Under the pieces are notes generated by a model. It searched no databases and was not told the origin of the DNA. It saw only the letters and a program-made list of their open reading frames with translations. From assembly GCA_914767715.1 (NCBI GenBank), contig OU612066.1:12717001-12777000 (forward strand): a stretch of 60,000 bases of DNA, written 5' to 3'. Of the stretch, positions 37,589 to 50,500 are shown piece after piece. The stretch is from Membranipora membranacea. Its lineage: Eukaryota; Bryozoa; Gymnolaemata; Cheilostomatida; Membraniporidae. Both the position numbers and the translations under genes were made by a program. How positions within the stretch are numbered: the stretch's first letter is position 1; every line of letters begins with the position of its first letter.

Positions 37589-40465
37589 TTAGTTCTGGGG
37601 TCTATAGTCCATAGAAGCATGATGAGCTGAGGCATGCATTACTTCTTTCAGTACCTACAGTTACAATCATCACTCATATAATACAAGAACAGAGAAACAT
37701 TCGGAAGCCGAGAAAAGCTGCAGATTTTCCAGTAAGATTTCTCCTACAGATTTTTCCATCAGGTTTCACTTCTATATAAGCTACCATTAATAACAATCAT
37801 GATCTGAATCTTGCGTCAATGTAACATATAGCAGATTCTGGTTGCTCCCAGTGACCTTGTAATAATCTGACGGAAAATCTGCAGTGTAAATGCACCTTTA
37901 GAGAGCTACAAAACCGGATGTGTAACAAGATAAAGTCTGCCCAATTTTCCTGAATTCGGAATTGCTACCCACGAGCTGCAAGCAGCAATATTGGATTGAC
38001 CCAAACTGGAATGAACTTGATCTGAGCCTCATCTATGATTTATGTACAACTATACATCAAAGAATCACCTGTGGTTTGCAGTATTCCTCTAGCCAATTGA
38101 ACACACAGGCAGACAACTCAGCAAAGTTGTTCACTGATATTGAGCTGTTGAATGAAAGAAACAGGTTGTCCATAAACTGCTGGAACTGTAAAAAATAACA
38201 TATATGACATGTCACATATACCTGATAATCCCTGGGATTTAACTCAAGAGGACACTGATCACATGATATACTATTGCATGTATATCTCTGATCGATAGAG
38301 AGTGAATTAATCCACTTAGCAAGAGTACATCACAAGGAATGCGGTATGACGACCCGTGTTCAACTTTACTAATTAGGGGTGGGTACATGTTAGGTACTGC
38401 TACTAAACTGATTCTAACGATCAGAGATACACATGTTAATAGTGTAATCTCGATGTCAGTGTGGCTCAAGGGTGAGCAAGTCGCTGTACAATGTAGCATA
38501 GAAAAGAACAGGCTAGAGTAATGGCTGAGATGATTCAATCAAAATATTTCACATCACAAAAGATTATCCATTTGATTGTATATTTTTTAAGTTTTCATTC
38601 AGATGGTTTAATTGTACATATTGCGATGAATATCCATGTTGTGAATAATGCCATTGGTTGGTGTAGATAAAGGCAACTTGCACTTCTAGCCAGTACACAA
38701 GCTGAAACTCAACCAGACTCGTTTCAGTAGATTATGGATGATGTCTCAACCTTCTGAAACCTGACGATAAAGGATAAGATTAAACATCAAATGCAATAAT
38801 CGCTTGACAATATATATGATACTCGTATATTAACTGACCACTCTAAACTTAATTTCCTCCGGTATCTCTGATTCTCCAGCAGTTGGGGTATTCTGGGTAG
38901 CTTTGACTATATGCTCGTAATTTCTAAAATTGAAGAAAGCATGCAGGGTTTTTTATACATATTTGTTGCGGTCATTTCCATGTCTGTTGTAATGTCTACA
39001 TAGTGCAACATCACCTTTTATCCAAATAATGAACAAAGAAATTTTTGAAACAGACTGTCAAACTTGATATTAGACCACCTTTCAATGTTTATGTCGCTTC
39101 TTCACACCAAACTTGAACCGGTAAGTTAATACAACTAAAAGCAAACTTGTCGGCAAAAAAGGCTTGCAGCAAAATAAGACTTTGAGCATGGTCTTCCAAA
39201 CTTGTTCTTCAATCTGCAGTTTGTAGCAGATTTGCGCATATATTAATTTATATGCATCAATATTCTTAGCAAGGATCACTTGACCAATTGTATATCAGAT
39301 GATCTTACGCGAGCATAATTTTGAGAGCCATCACTTCTTTCCTCTTCTTCTCCAGATCTTCTTCCTGTTTCTTCTTGTGCTGAACGAGAAACTGCACATA
39401 ATCTATGGCTACAAAAAAGAGAAGAGAGTAACTATTAGAGTTATCCTGGATCAATAAACGGCTATGAAATCAAAAGTTGACCAGTGAGTTAACTTACATT
39501 TAAGAAGGAAGGAACGAAAAAGTGACCATAATCATAGTAATCAGACGTCTGCAGCTTCCCTTATTTTTCACTGGAAATTATTAAGTGGTAAATTGATAAC
39601 GGACATCCAATGAATCCTGTTGAGCCCTCTAAGTATCCCAACATAAAAGGCTATGCATCATCAAAAAGATGATAAAAAAGATGAATGTTAAGACATATTT
39701 CACTCAATGATAAAGCTACCACATTGACTCCAATCTTACATCTTTGAAGAACGGTCGCCTTGCTGAGTTTGGTGGAGCTAACACTTTCACTCTGCTGGCA
39801 GGTTGGAACAATGTCCACCAAAGCATCATATCCTTTCTTTATGGCATCTCGACGTCTCTGTTCAGCGTGGGTGTGTGCCTCGCGCCGCCTGTCCTTATAA
39901 GTCACACAGCTTTCACTATCGTCTCCATCTACAAATGTACAGAGACTGGGGTCCTAACCACAAACAATCAAGTCATCATGACATCATTAACAACCATTAC
40001 AAACTAACGTACAAAAACTGAAGTCCTTATTGCAGAGAATCAAGTCATCTTGACATCTTAAACAAGCATGACATATTGAATAGCTTGTCTACAGTTACAG
40101 CATAACAAAACATTACAGATAAGTTTTAAGAGGAGCTGAAAACCTATGTACGATTGAAGCCTTACAATCAGAACTACCCTGTTATCTACATGGGTCACTA
40201 GTAGCCTGTCTTGACAAGCTTCGTTTGGTGGTTGGGAGGGGGTGTCCCCACCGCACAAAGCTTGTCAAGTCACTAGGTACAATATGAATAATTACAGTAA
40301 TACCAGGACTTAGATTAATCCTTGGATTAATGAGGCTTTAACTTTAACTAACTACTAACCATCAGAGATGACCGACCCGCTACTCTTGATAGGCGGGCTC
40401 TGTAGTGGCTCCCCCACGTTCTGGTCTCCGTTTACAGCACTGCTACTGGATGACTTGCGTCGCAT
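37589..40465 (-). CDS. MLX: Max-like protein X, bHLH-leucine zipper factor
   Basis: Six minus-strand exons join in frame: 40465-40360, 39928-39740, 39408-39309, 38923-38839, 38185-38069 and 37654-37589 (220 aa, stop TAA). After a Ser-rich N terminus comes TYKDRRREAHTHAEQRRRDA, with the His-Glu-Arg triad that reads CACGTG, then KKGYDALVDIVPTCQQ, KLSKATVLQR and the zipper start SIDYVQFLVQHKKKQEEDLE. Exons 5-6 give the MLX/Mondo dimerisation and cytoplasmic retention domain (QQFMDNLFLSFN, then SACVFNWLEEYCKPQ). By family, MLX heterodimerises with Mondo and MAD proteins at ChoRE/E-box sites in sugar- and lipid-responsive genes. An acceptor at 40489-40490 suggests a further 5' noncoding exon upstream. 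The last exon is divergent (VLKEVMHASAHHA) but phase-matched. Confidence 0.95.
40202..40268. mobile_element. Hairpin insertion element (TAGCCTGTCTT family) with 8-bp direct repeats
   Basis: Arms cttgacaagctt (40210-40221) and aagcttgtcaag (40258-40269) pair around a G/C-rich loop that can itself pair (gttgggagggggtgtcccca). Flanks gtcactag are repeated at 40194-40201 and 40269-40276. It lies in MLX intron 1. A related copy in the opposite orientation is at 55046. Confidence 0.75.
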
Positions 40466-40856
40466 TACACAATACACTTGTTACTAACCTAAAAGCAGAA
40501 TTAAATCAGCGATGATTTAGTATGTTATGAAATTGGGTACACACCTAGAAAAAGAAGATCATTGAAGCTCAGAGAAGATGTTCCGTATCGAGATTGATAG
40601 CTTCGTTAGGTCGTTTATCACTACCACGTGGAGCAAGAGAGACGCTCTTTTGTGGAACTGTAATGCAAAGTGGTCTTCATAGATGCCACACATCATCACG
40701 GCAATGTTCAACAATATAACTGCACAATGATGAGAGGCCGAAACTGAAGATTTTACTAAATATATATGATGTGTAACCAATGAACTACCTGAGTTTATTG
40801 GTGTAACAGCGTCCTACACCTTTTGAACAACAAGTCACAGGTATGTACTTGTAGTA

Positions 40857-40887
40857 CCAAGGTAGGCCTAAAGTAGCACCTCCTTGG
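40857..40887. mobile_element. 31-bp insertion with CCAAGG...CCTTGG ends and 9-bp direct repeats
   Basis: The insert starts ccaaggtaggcc and ends cacctccttgg. The flank cttgtagta is repeated exactly at 40848-40856 and 40888-40896. It lies upstream of MLX. Confidence 0.65.
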
Positions 40888-40950
40888 CTTGTAGTAGAGT
40901 AGTGGCAGTGTGTACATACATACATAACATGGAACATATTGGTCAACACA

Positions 40951-40969
40951 AGGAGCTAGCTCCTTGGCC
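40951..40969. mobile_element. Tiny palindromic insertion (AAGGAGCTAGCTCCTT)
   Basis: aaggagctagctcctt is a perfect palindrome at 40950-40965. It sits between tggtcaacaca (40940-40950) and tggtctacaca (40970-40980), which match at 10 of 11. It is only 80 bp from the insertion at 40857 and shares its AAGGAG...TCCTTGG ends. Confidence 0.6.
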
Positions 40970-41453
40970 TGGTCTACACATGGTTATATAAGTTATATAT
41001 ATATGTAGGCCTAGTAGAAAGAAGTAAGTATCAAACAAACAATTTATTTACAATACGCACATACATACCTTTCTTATAACTGGACAGAAACAAAGTCTAT
41101 AACTTCTTTACTTGCTGAACAAGAGCTCCTTGTCTTCTCACTCCTGTAGACTAGGTAAGTATAGTCACTGCTAAGGTACCTAATCTCTCTGAGATAGGTA
41201 AAAGTGCTGGTGCTGATTTGGCCACAGCCAATCCAGAAAATTGGAAAACAGATTCTGACCTTGATGTCTTTGACCTATATTGTATGTGTTCCCAAACACT
41301 TCAGATTGTCTCACCAGGGGCGTGCAGTGGTATTTCCTCATAGCCTGTGATCTGTAGCAATAATGATATAGAGTTATGTCCTCTACAACTTAAGCTCATG
41401 AGGAAAGACAACTTCTTAATTTGTTCACAGTGATTGAGCAATACCTCTGCTAG

Positions 41454-41480
41454 AAGGGAGTTTGTGTACCAAACTCCCTG
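41454..41480. mobile_element. Possible hairpin insertion (AGGGAGTTT arms)
   Basis: agggagttt (41455-41463) pairs with aaactccct (41471-41479). Flanks ctgctag (41447-41453) and ctgctgg (41481-41487) match at 6 of 7. Weaker than the other cases. Confidence 0.4.
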
Positions 41481-41679
41481 CTGCTGGGAGTCTCATTCCT
41501 AAATCACTCAGTGATGGAATGAAACTATTTACATTCTGAGTGAAAGATTTGGGAATGAATTGGTAATTAAAAGACCAAAAGAGTGATTGATGATTTAGAT
41601 CGAAGCAAAAGTGATAATTTGCTTTACTTACAATGGACTCCCTTGCATTATGAGCATCACACGATCTCAATGAAAGACC

Positions 41680-41701
41680 ACCAGAGAGTTAACTCTCTGG
41701 T
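41680..41701. repeat. 22-bp perfect palindrome
   Basis: accagagagtt followed by its reverse complement aactctctggt. It has no matching direct repeats, so its origin by insertion is unproven. Confidence 0.6.
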
Positions 41702-42907
41702 TTTACTAAGGTCTTGAAATTTTAAGGCGACGGCGTTGAGGTTTAAGGATTTACGAGGTGTTGAAATTTGCAATGTCTGCTAAGGTGGTGAAATTCAGTA
41801 TATGCAATAGTATAAACGGAGTCGATAATTTGCTGTCCAAGTTTCACCGCAACACTAATACATTTTATTTTCCAGCTTTAATTTTGGCTTTCCCTAAAAT
41901 ATACTTCCTGGCAATCCAAAAGAAAAAGGTCTAATGCGGCGGGTCCAACAGCAAGTTTTAGGACCTGCTATTTTATTCTGAACTGATTATTATTCACCAG
42001 GTATTGAGCTTTTACCATAAGCTATACTCTTACGCTTTGGATTCATGTGACATGTGTAATTATGTAATTGGTCGGCATATTTGTGATAGTATGCCTGTGG
42101 AAGCAATGGAAGTTCTAAAATTTCGACCAGTTGGTGTTAACCGTATCTCAGCGCTTTTTTAGTAGTAATCCGCTACCCGCTCTTGTGGTGGTCAGTACTC
42201 AGTAGTAACTGCCATTACCATGCATCAGATCATTCAATCTTATAAATAGCTTGCCTCTCCCTTCCCCAATATATTCCTATTTGTAAACAATATATAACAG
42301 TACCAAGCTAGAATGATATTTCAGTACAAATCAAGCTAGATGGCTGCTAGCACCCAAAACTATGCAATACCAGGTACGATGATCCAATTTCTGATGACAC
42401 AGGTCTGGTTAAAGCTCTAACATGATAAATATTTCAGGCATCTCATGTTGATGAGTAGCAAAGTAATTAATTGAAACAATCACGGAGCAAAATGATTACC
42501 GGATCAATATTAATTGTCTTAAATACCCGATGGTTTATTGTTTGATATTAGTGTTATTGAACTCATAATATGGCAGCAGTAGACATGCAATGATGTTTGC
42601 TGAAAACTATGAAAGCAATGCATCGACTGAAACAAGAGTCTCCAATAATGTAAACAGCAGCATAATTATATTGAGTTAGTAAAATTACTACAAGTTCAAG
42701 TTGAACGATATTTGAACCAACTTCAGTGTTTACTATACCTTAGTCATACATATTTATTGAAATTTCAGGTTACATGTCTTTTGAAAACATCTCACATGGT
42801 TTCACAGGCCGTCCTTTAAAGCAGGTTGAGATATTAAAATCATAGGAGGGTGGTGAAACGGGAATCCCAGAGTTGGCACTGATATCACACAGCATATGCA
42901 TGCAGAG

Positions 42908-42957
42908 TAGCCTTGTTCACGCGGCCACGGATTCTCGTGGCCGCGTGAACAAGGCTA
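42908..42957. mobile_element. 50-bp hairpin insertion element (TAGCC/CGCGGCCACG family), intact
   Basis: Arms 42908-42929 and 42936-42957 are perfect 22-bp inverted repeats (tagccttgttcacgcggcca and onwards) with a 6-nt loop. The element is flanked by a perfect 9-bp duplication, catgcagag, at 42899-42907 and 42958-42966. This is the cleanest example of the hairpin elements in the window. Confidence 0.88.
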
Positions 42958-43340
42958 CATGCAGAGAGGAAAAATACAGTGTCTTTGTATGCCTTGATCG
43001 CAACAGATGTCACAAAAATTAATTGTTTTTTAGTCCTTGAGAAATCTATTGCTATTTGAGCCATAGCAAAGATAGAACACAGGCTTAAGTGTTGAGATAT
43101 GATTAACAAGCTACTATAATTACGATACGAGACACGAAAGCCTCCGGTCAAGGCATAAAGCGGAGGAAACAAAATAAAATTGCTACAGCAGATTATAAGG
43201 AGTGTGATGACTTTGTCTGTGCTTCAGTGTTTGAAAGTCTGTGAATTTTTAGAAAATATTGTTGAATATTTAGATAAGACACCTGTACAGAAATGCCCGG
43301 TATCCTATCTTAGGAGATAACGTTATGTCTGTTCCATGTT

Positions 43341-46037
43341 TTATTGTCTAGGTTCGCCATGTTTCTTAGTGTGCTCCTCAGCGTTCTTCAGGAATTTCTT
43401 CTTATCCTTCCTAAACTCTTCTCCTATGTCCGCCCTCAGAGCGTGGTCCGGTTCTGGCTCGTGTATTAGTGCTAGTAGTGAATTTACAACTGCAAAAAAA
43501 AAACATAATAAGAATTGTTAATTATTAATAATTTACAGCAGCACGGATGCTGACTTGAGCCTAGATTCAAACTGTAGGTGCAGGACCGGGTGCCTTCATG
43601 TGCATTATTAGGCCAGAGCATGCAGGATAGCAACTCTACAATAAGAAGTATGACTCTGAGACAGCATAAATTCAAATGGTATGGTTGCGACAGAAAAATG
43701 GGTTTGAAATGAAAAATGGTATGAAAGCCAGACGTCCGCTATTTTTTTTCCTGCATGATATCAGTTTGTTTGCTGTGGCTGAACCTAAATCATTACAGAT
43801 ATGAAAACTTACGACACTATACTTGGTCTGACGAGGCACACTTGGACGGCCAGTATTATCCATAAAAAATGTACACAAACAAGGTAATAACTTATTCATG
43901 GCCATCAAAGAATTTAGCTAAAATCTGCAAGTTAAAATGGTTGCTGCATGATTTGACTCCACTGAACAAGCTTATTGACAGCTATAAGCATGTGGGCCAT
44001 AAATGTCAGAGATTTTGACTCTCGATATCATCTACAATCTTCACAGGTGCAGCCCTAAATAACACACACAGTGTATCAAGTACACCTATCAATTAGGGTC
44101 CATGGGGACCAAAAGACTGTGTTTAACATGACACGCCACAGTGTGTTCTATGAAATACCTTTTGTAATGTGATTAGACAAAAATTGTCACCAAGGAATCG
44201 CTGAATATGCTCATAGGTTTTATCACTGAATCGTAGTTGCTCTCTAAGAGTGGCTTGGTGATTGATGCAAGGTTTAAGACTTGTCAAACTTATCTGAGTG
44301 ATATTAAATGGGAGCACCCGTAACACTTTACTTATATAATATAAATCTACAGAAGGGAGTATCCAATGACTATCATAAAGTTTGTACTTTGTTTAACATA
44401 TAAGGTTTTATAGGATCTGAGAATTCTAAGGGCATGTGCCGGTTATGGAGCTCCCAGGGCACTACCGCCACATGCACCAAAGTGGTGCCCCTAGTCTCTA
44501 AATGTAGACTAATGTGATTGAAAATAAGCTGAGGAATACACAATACTGACCTTGTTCTACTTTGGTAGCTGGTTTCCAGTGATCAGCCATGGTGATGGGT
44601 AGGCATACCTGACCTTTTTCATCAACATTTGGATGATATATTTTTGTCTTGAATGTAAGTTTAGGTGGCTTGAAAGGGTATTCGGCTGGAAAGTCTATCT
44701 GTATTTTGAATGAAGCTTTGTTATATGGTGGGTTTTCCTACAGCAGAAAATATGCACATTGTCAAAATGTAGAGCTCAAGATCAAAATATTGGCATTGTT
44801 CTGAGGCAGCCATAGGCATAGTACTCAGTTGAAGCCATGTGCAAAGTTGTGCCATAACATTTATACACCACGTAAAAGTTAATTGCAAAACCCAAAATAG
44901 AATACTTTCGAGCACAGGAACAGTATAACTAGATGCTAGAAAAAAAGCTTGAGAACTAACAAATAATGGTAAGTTATAGGAAGGATGATAGTGCCTCTCA
45001 GATGAAGTTTATTACCCGTTGTATTATAGGTAGAACGCAATAGAGGCAAAAAGAGATTTTTTACAAGGCTAACTTACTGGGAATAAGGCACCAGTCCATG
45101 AGAAGATATTTGTCTCGTCTACTATTATGTTTCGTAATGAAGGCGAACTACTCGCCTTCATGTCATTGAGCTCCTGCAAATAAAGGATAAGTCAGACTCA
45201 GGTCAGTGTTGAAGGAACAGTCAGCTGTACTATGAATGGTCAAAGGTTACACAAGAAGGTGTCCCCATATTACAAACACATTCTACATAGAAGTTGGCGA
45301 TCAATCTACAAGTGCCAAGTAGGTAGGTAAGTATGAAGGTTGGAAAGCGCCATAAGGAAGTTTTGGAATAATGTGTTGGTCGGCTGGCCAGACTATTGTG
45401 CAGCTAAAGTTACCTAGTGTGATTCAAATTGTTGCATAATTTAGGTACTAAAAAATTGATCTGGAATATTCAATCAATCCATCCAATATCTGTCCCCTCC
45501 CTATAGGCACTTCTGCTTGTCTCCTAACCAAGTTCTCTCACTCCTTGTCCTTAGCCTTATCTAAAAGGCCCATATTACCAATGGGGCCTATGAGATAAGG
45601 CTTCTTGTCCTAGCTGGTCATCACTTTTTTTTAAATTCATACTTTACTATCATTCAATCATCAATCTTTCAGTTAGTAGTAGTGCCAGGAGTTGGAAATG
45701 AATTTCAAGTTTTTGAGCTACCCATTAGCAGCCACCTGTCAATGGCCTTTTTGGAATTTGAATATCACAATGGATCAATTGATTGTATTGTGATTGTAAC
45801 TTAGCTAGCTCAACTGTTGTTGGTGAAAGTGAAACTTATTTTATTTTTTTTGAAGAAGAATGCACACAATATTCTACTTATGTAGGAAGAGCAGACCCGT
45901 CATCTTTTCACATACATAGAGGATTATAACTCTGTTTTATGACATGAATTTTGACAGTCATATAGCTATCAGAACACTGATAAACGAATAATAAAGAGTA
46001 AGGAACTCACTTTTCCAAGTCTTTTGGTAGCAGCCAT
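43341..46037 (-). CDS. UBE2L3: Ubiquitin-conjugating enzyme E2 L3
   Basis: Four minus-strand exons join in frame: 46037-46011, 45173-45078, 44737-44551 and 43489-43341 (152 aa plus TAA; the human protein has 154). The full UBC fold is present. It starts [11 protein letters not shown], and [11 protein letters not shown], the HPN motif (76-78) and the active-site Cys86 in KGQVCLP fall at the same numbers as in human UBE2L3. Phe63, the residue that contacts HECT and RBR ligases, is kept. By family, this E2 is cysteine-reactive and serves HECT and RBR E3s such as Parkin and HOIP. The last codon and stop also form AATAAA on the minus strand (43340-43345). The gene lies in a same-strand series MLX, UBE2L3, EB1, but each is separated by more than 1.5 kb. 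Confidence 0.96.
45552..45603. mobile_element. 52-bp hairpin insertion element (TAGCCTTATCT family) with 8-bp direct repeats
   Basis: tagccttatct at the left pairs with agataaggctt at the right, with an inner pair aggcccat/atggggcct. Flanks cttgtcct are repeated at 45544-45551 and 45604-45611. It lies in UBE2L3 intron 1. Confidence 0.75.
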
Positions 46038-47578
46038 GGTTCTAGTCACGTGATCTATTGATTGTGCCTAGTATCCAATCATGAGGAAGAACTCATTATT
46101 ATGCACCTCACAGCAATCTGGTTGTATAAGTCAGGTCCAGTGGTTATGGTATTCTAGGCCTAAAATTCCTCTGGGAAATCCACTCAAAGAGAAAGAGTGC
46201 ACAAGAACCAGGAAGTGATGGCATAGTAATTTTATTATCTCAGTTACTTGCTGAGGGAATTAATCAAGAGACGATTACAATTTTAATATACCAACAACTT
46301 ATTTGTTGCTGATTGGAAAAACGGCATACGAGAAGTGTGTCAAACCAGGGAGAATGGTCAAACACCAGAATGCCCAATGGACGTACGCTGAGGGCAGTGC
46401 ATGTGATTGTTGTGGCTTTTACAAGCAAGGCAATCACGTTAGAACTCAGCGATTTTTTTGTTGTGTCCAACAAGTTGGGGTCGAGTGCATTAGCAGTTGG
46501 CACCCACTTGTATGTGAAATTAACCACTCTAGCTTAACCTTATCTCAACAGCCTTTGAGCTGAGGCTACTCTTGCTTGATCAAATGTTTGTAAGAATGAT
46601 ATTTATTGTAAATATTACATGTTTCCAAATCAGATTGTGTTCGATTGGATGCCTGACAATTTGTGTTTGGCGTGTTCATCCTCACAGATGGCAAACAAGC
46701 ATGTAATTTTTATGGTGATTAGCCAAAGACTCGAATTTCAGCACGCATGTCAGGTTTTCAAGTTTTAAGTGGTATTTGCTGCCATGTCAAACAACAATTA
46801 ATTAAAAAAATGATGCCCATAACCCTCATGTGTGCCTCTTTTGTTCTAGTCTATCTAACTTGTGGTAATGTTGGCGTTACTTGTCGCCAAAAGAAAAGAG
46901 TTTTTTTTGCACCATAACATTTAGGCTTATTTGTCTGTATTTTTAGTGCTGGCATATGTAGCATGTCTAACTATGACATAATTGACCGACAAATAAACAA
47001 AAGTGATTGAGTCAACAGGAGCATATGTACCAAATCATACTGCAGGGAAATACGGAAACAAAATTTTAGCATGCAAGCATTAGTCACACGAGTTTTGGTG
47101 CATTCACAAAAAAAATAAAAAGGCATGACACAAACTTTTAACAGGGTAGAAAGCTAGAAACTTTTCAATTGATAATTACAAACTGGATGGAAAAGTGAAA
47201 CCATCTAACATTCGTCTGGAACTGAGAGCACATTCAAACAAACACGATTTTCATTGGATAGATAGCTCGAGTCAACAGTTTCTACTGTTTACATAAATAT
47301 TTGCCTATGACATACGGATATAATGAGTATGGAGTAAAAAAAAGATTACGAGAGTGAAACTGATTAGGCGTAGTAAAGCCCTGCTTCCATTCAGAATAAG
47401 TAAGTCATGCTAAACAATTATAGAGGTGCTGACCCTGTGTTGTGTAACTCCGGCAGTGAATAGGATCAGTCTATGGAGGATGCGTTTTGTGCGCATTTTT
47501 AATGATTTAGGAGTAAGCTACTCATGGACATATTAATACCATGAGAGGGTGATAACTCCAAAGTTAGCTGTGATTAGA
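46038..47578. other. Region between UBE2L3 and EB1
   Basis: The UBE2L3 promoter should lie at the left end. Around 46264-46563 several frames on both strands stay open for 75-88 codons, but none shows a recognisable domain, and I do not call a gene. The rest shows nothing. Confidence 0.5.
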
Positions 47579-50500
47579 TCAGTATTCATCTTGTACACCA
47601 TTAGCTTCTTCATCAGGTACGGAGAAGCCTTCCTACAAATGTGAAAAGCAATGATGTAAAGGGAGGTATAAAATAATATCTCAAGAGAACAAGAGACAAA
47701 AATACAGGAAGTCTAGCTGATTAAGTTAATTGGGGCGGGACGTAATGATCCTAGCTCTGATAACAATGTAATTCGAGAGGGTCCAAGGATAATTATCAAA
47801 ATGTCCAAATCCAAGATAGTTGCGAATATAATTAATAGCTGCGATGAAATTAAGAAGGTGGATCACTCTTGTGATCACATCTCTACTAATAAGCCGAATA
47901 CATAACCACTCATTTGGCCTCAAAGTGTGTTGATTAGGAGTTAGGCATTTCTAGGCATTAAAAATTCAACTAAAGTCTACAAGAAGAGTGTTTTTGCTTA
48001 CTACCGAATTAGGCTACAATGTTTTAATCGTATTGGTTGGTAATTCTTACTAATTTAAATAGCCTGATAACTTTCTTCACTCGTCAGGGAAAGCTCATAA
48101 CTGATATTACAACATATGAAAATAAAATGTGAATATTTGATAGCACTTGCATCTTTGCCTATTTCGAGGCTCAACATTTTGGACAAACTTATGGTCATTT
48201 TGGATTGTGCGGAAAAAAACCAGTTTGAGATTTGAAAGGTGCAGTAAAAGAAAGATGTGTGATATATGAATGATAGTTTTTTCTTGTAACAACTACTTCA
48301 TTATAAACCCCATGGTTTCTGCGAGAGTCTCAATAAAATCTTATCTTATCTTACCTCGGTGGCATATAATATTTCTAGTATACTCTGTAGTACAGGAACA
48401 TTTGGGTCTTCATTTTCTTGACACAAAACCTCAATATCGCGTAATTTTCCAAAGTAGAAGTCCCGCTCTCGCTCTAGGCCTTCGATAGTGGCTCCTAATT
48501 CTTGAATCTGTAATCATTTTTTTTTATTAAATAAGCGTGATATGGTAAAAAGGACTGCTTTATCAGCTATGACAATTGAAGGGTAGACAGCTAATCAATC
48601 GTCACTAGTTGAGTAACAGTGAGACAGCACATGTCAAATAATCATAACACCATACAGATTTTACAACAAAAAATAAACCAATGAGTATCATGGAGTCATA
48701 CCTGGGTATCTCTCTCACCGAGGGCAGCGTCTAATTCTGCTAACCTTCCATCATTAACACTACTAGATGCCGATACGCTCGACTTATTCGAATGCGTTGA
48801 TGATGACTGGACTGGCTTAGTTGAGACTCGACCTACCAATGAGAGGCTTAAATTATAGCAAATGACGATGACTACAGGGAAACATGAGCCATAATATCTC
48901 TCACGAAGACACAGGCATCTTCTGTTCGGATATGGACCTCAAATACAGGAGACCTACTGTGTACTAGCACATAGAATGAAAATCCCACTCGGCCTCTTTC
49001 AAAAAAGAGTAGCCAGTTCTGGCGGGCAAGAGTATAGAGTAACTTACCCACACAAGGGGGCGGTTATAAAGTGCTGTCAAATGAGATCTAGTATATATAA
49101 GAAAAAAACATGTACAAATAACCAAATTTGCTCACGATGTGTTATTCTGGCGCATTCAGATACTTGTATTACTTACTTGTGGTAGAGGGTGATGGCTTTG
49201 TTTGTCTCATTGGTGTCCTGGCAGCCCCGGCTCTATTACCCATCATACCGGGCTTTCCACCCTCACCCAGAGAGGCACCGCCTCGCATAGCCAATGCATC
49301 GTACTCATTTCCCTGATAGTTGGCATCGAAAAACTTTTTAAACCACTGCACAAACTCAAAGTTATCCTGAAACTTTCCTTTCACCAGCCTGTCCACAGGT
49401 GCAATCTAAAAGTAATACGAAGTGGACATTGTGTAAGCTGATGTCTGGGAGACAGGTAATTATAGCAGACATACTGTAAGCATGGATACTCGACTGTGTA
49501 AGTCTGTAACCGTTAGCCGAATCAGTCCCCAGAGGCGCCGCAGTGACCGCTTAGCAATGATGATAACTATAAAGTACACATAGAAGATGGCTTTAGGTAT
49601 GTCAGTCAATTAGCAGTTTTATGAAATATCCATCCGTAGTCAAGCAGTCTTCGCTAGACTATCCAATATCCGAATAAGTTCCCTTGAGGTTTGGTTATTA
49701 GTTATTTAAAAGCGGAATGATATGTTACATGTCTGTATGACAGCGCGAATCAGGAGTTATCATTGTCAAATTTGTATCGTTGGGGAGGGAGGGAGGGGCT
49801 GTAATGCCACCTTGGCCTTGCCAAATCTTCATTAATATACCAACCTTGTCAACTCCCATCTTTTTAAATGAGTCTTGTAGCACTTTGTAGTTTGAAATGT
49901 ATTCATGCTCTAGTTTTGTTTGAAATTTAACCTTCTTCAAAGATATGCAATCTACAAAGGCCGAGATAAAACAAAATCAATTGAGAGTAAGTAAGAAAAG
50001 GGGATTGAGTACAAAAGGTGTTAAATGCTTCCATTGATTTAAGCCGAACAATAATGTAATTATTATTACTAGTTGGTCTCAATTACTCAACATAAATATG
50101 GGGAGTGTTGGTGATGAGATGAGCTCATTGACAGCAATAACCAGACATAATATCTACATACCACTACAGGTGTGTAACTTACAAAAAAAATGTCATGTGA
50201 CTGAATAAAACCGAAAGGCAGCCGACATACATGTACTTATACAACAAACAGGTATGTCCCTTCATTCACAGCATTCCAATTAGCTTATATTGTGTATGAG
50301 ACGACATTCCAAATAAACCCACATCACATTGAAACGTAATCATTCTAAAGACGTAACAGTATAGCATTGGATTATCCGGCATACTATAATATACTTACTT
50401 GGCCATAACATGTGCATGAATTGACAATATGCTGCCCCTGAAAGAAGAAAACAACATTTGTGTTAATAGTGAGTATGTGAGTCAGTCATAAGCTGATGTC

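Larger units (their letters stand above)
40981..43340. other. Region between MLX and UBE2L3
   Basis: No coding exon that I can support. It contains the likely MLX 5' region at its left end, small palindromes at 41454-41480 and 41680-41701, and a hairpin insertion at 42908-42957. The UBE2L3 3' flank ends it. Confidence 0.55.

Noticed and set aside
37719-37885. Possible MITE: ctgcagattttcc at 37719 and ggaaaatctgcag at 37872, inverted
   Set aside because: The 13-bp pair is real, but no target duplication or longer terminal repeat is visible. It is left as a possible decayed element.
46264-46563. Open frames in several phases on both strands, 75-88 codons
   Set aside because: No recognisable domain, no clear splice partners, and no exon of the flanking genes falls here. 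It might be an old transposon fragment, but nothing supports that.
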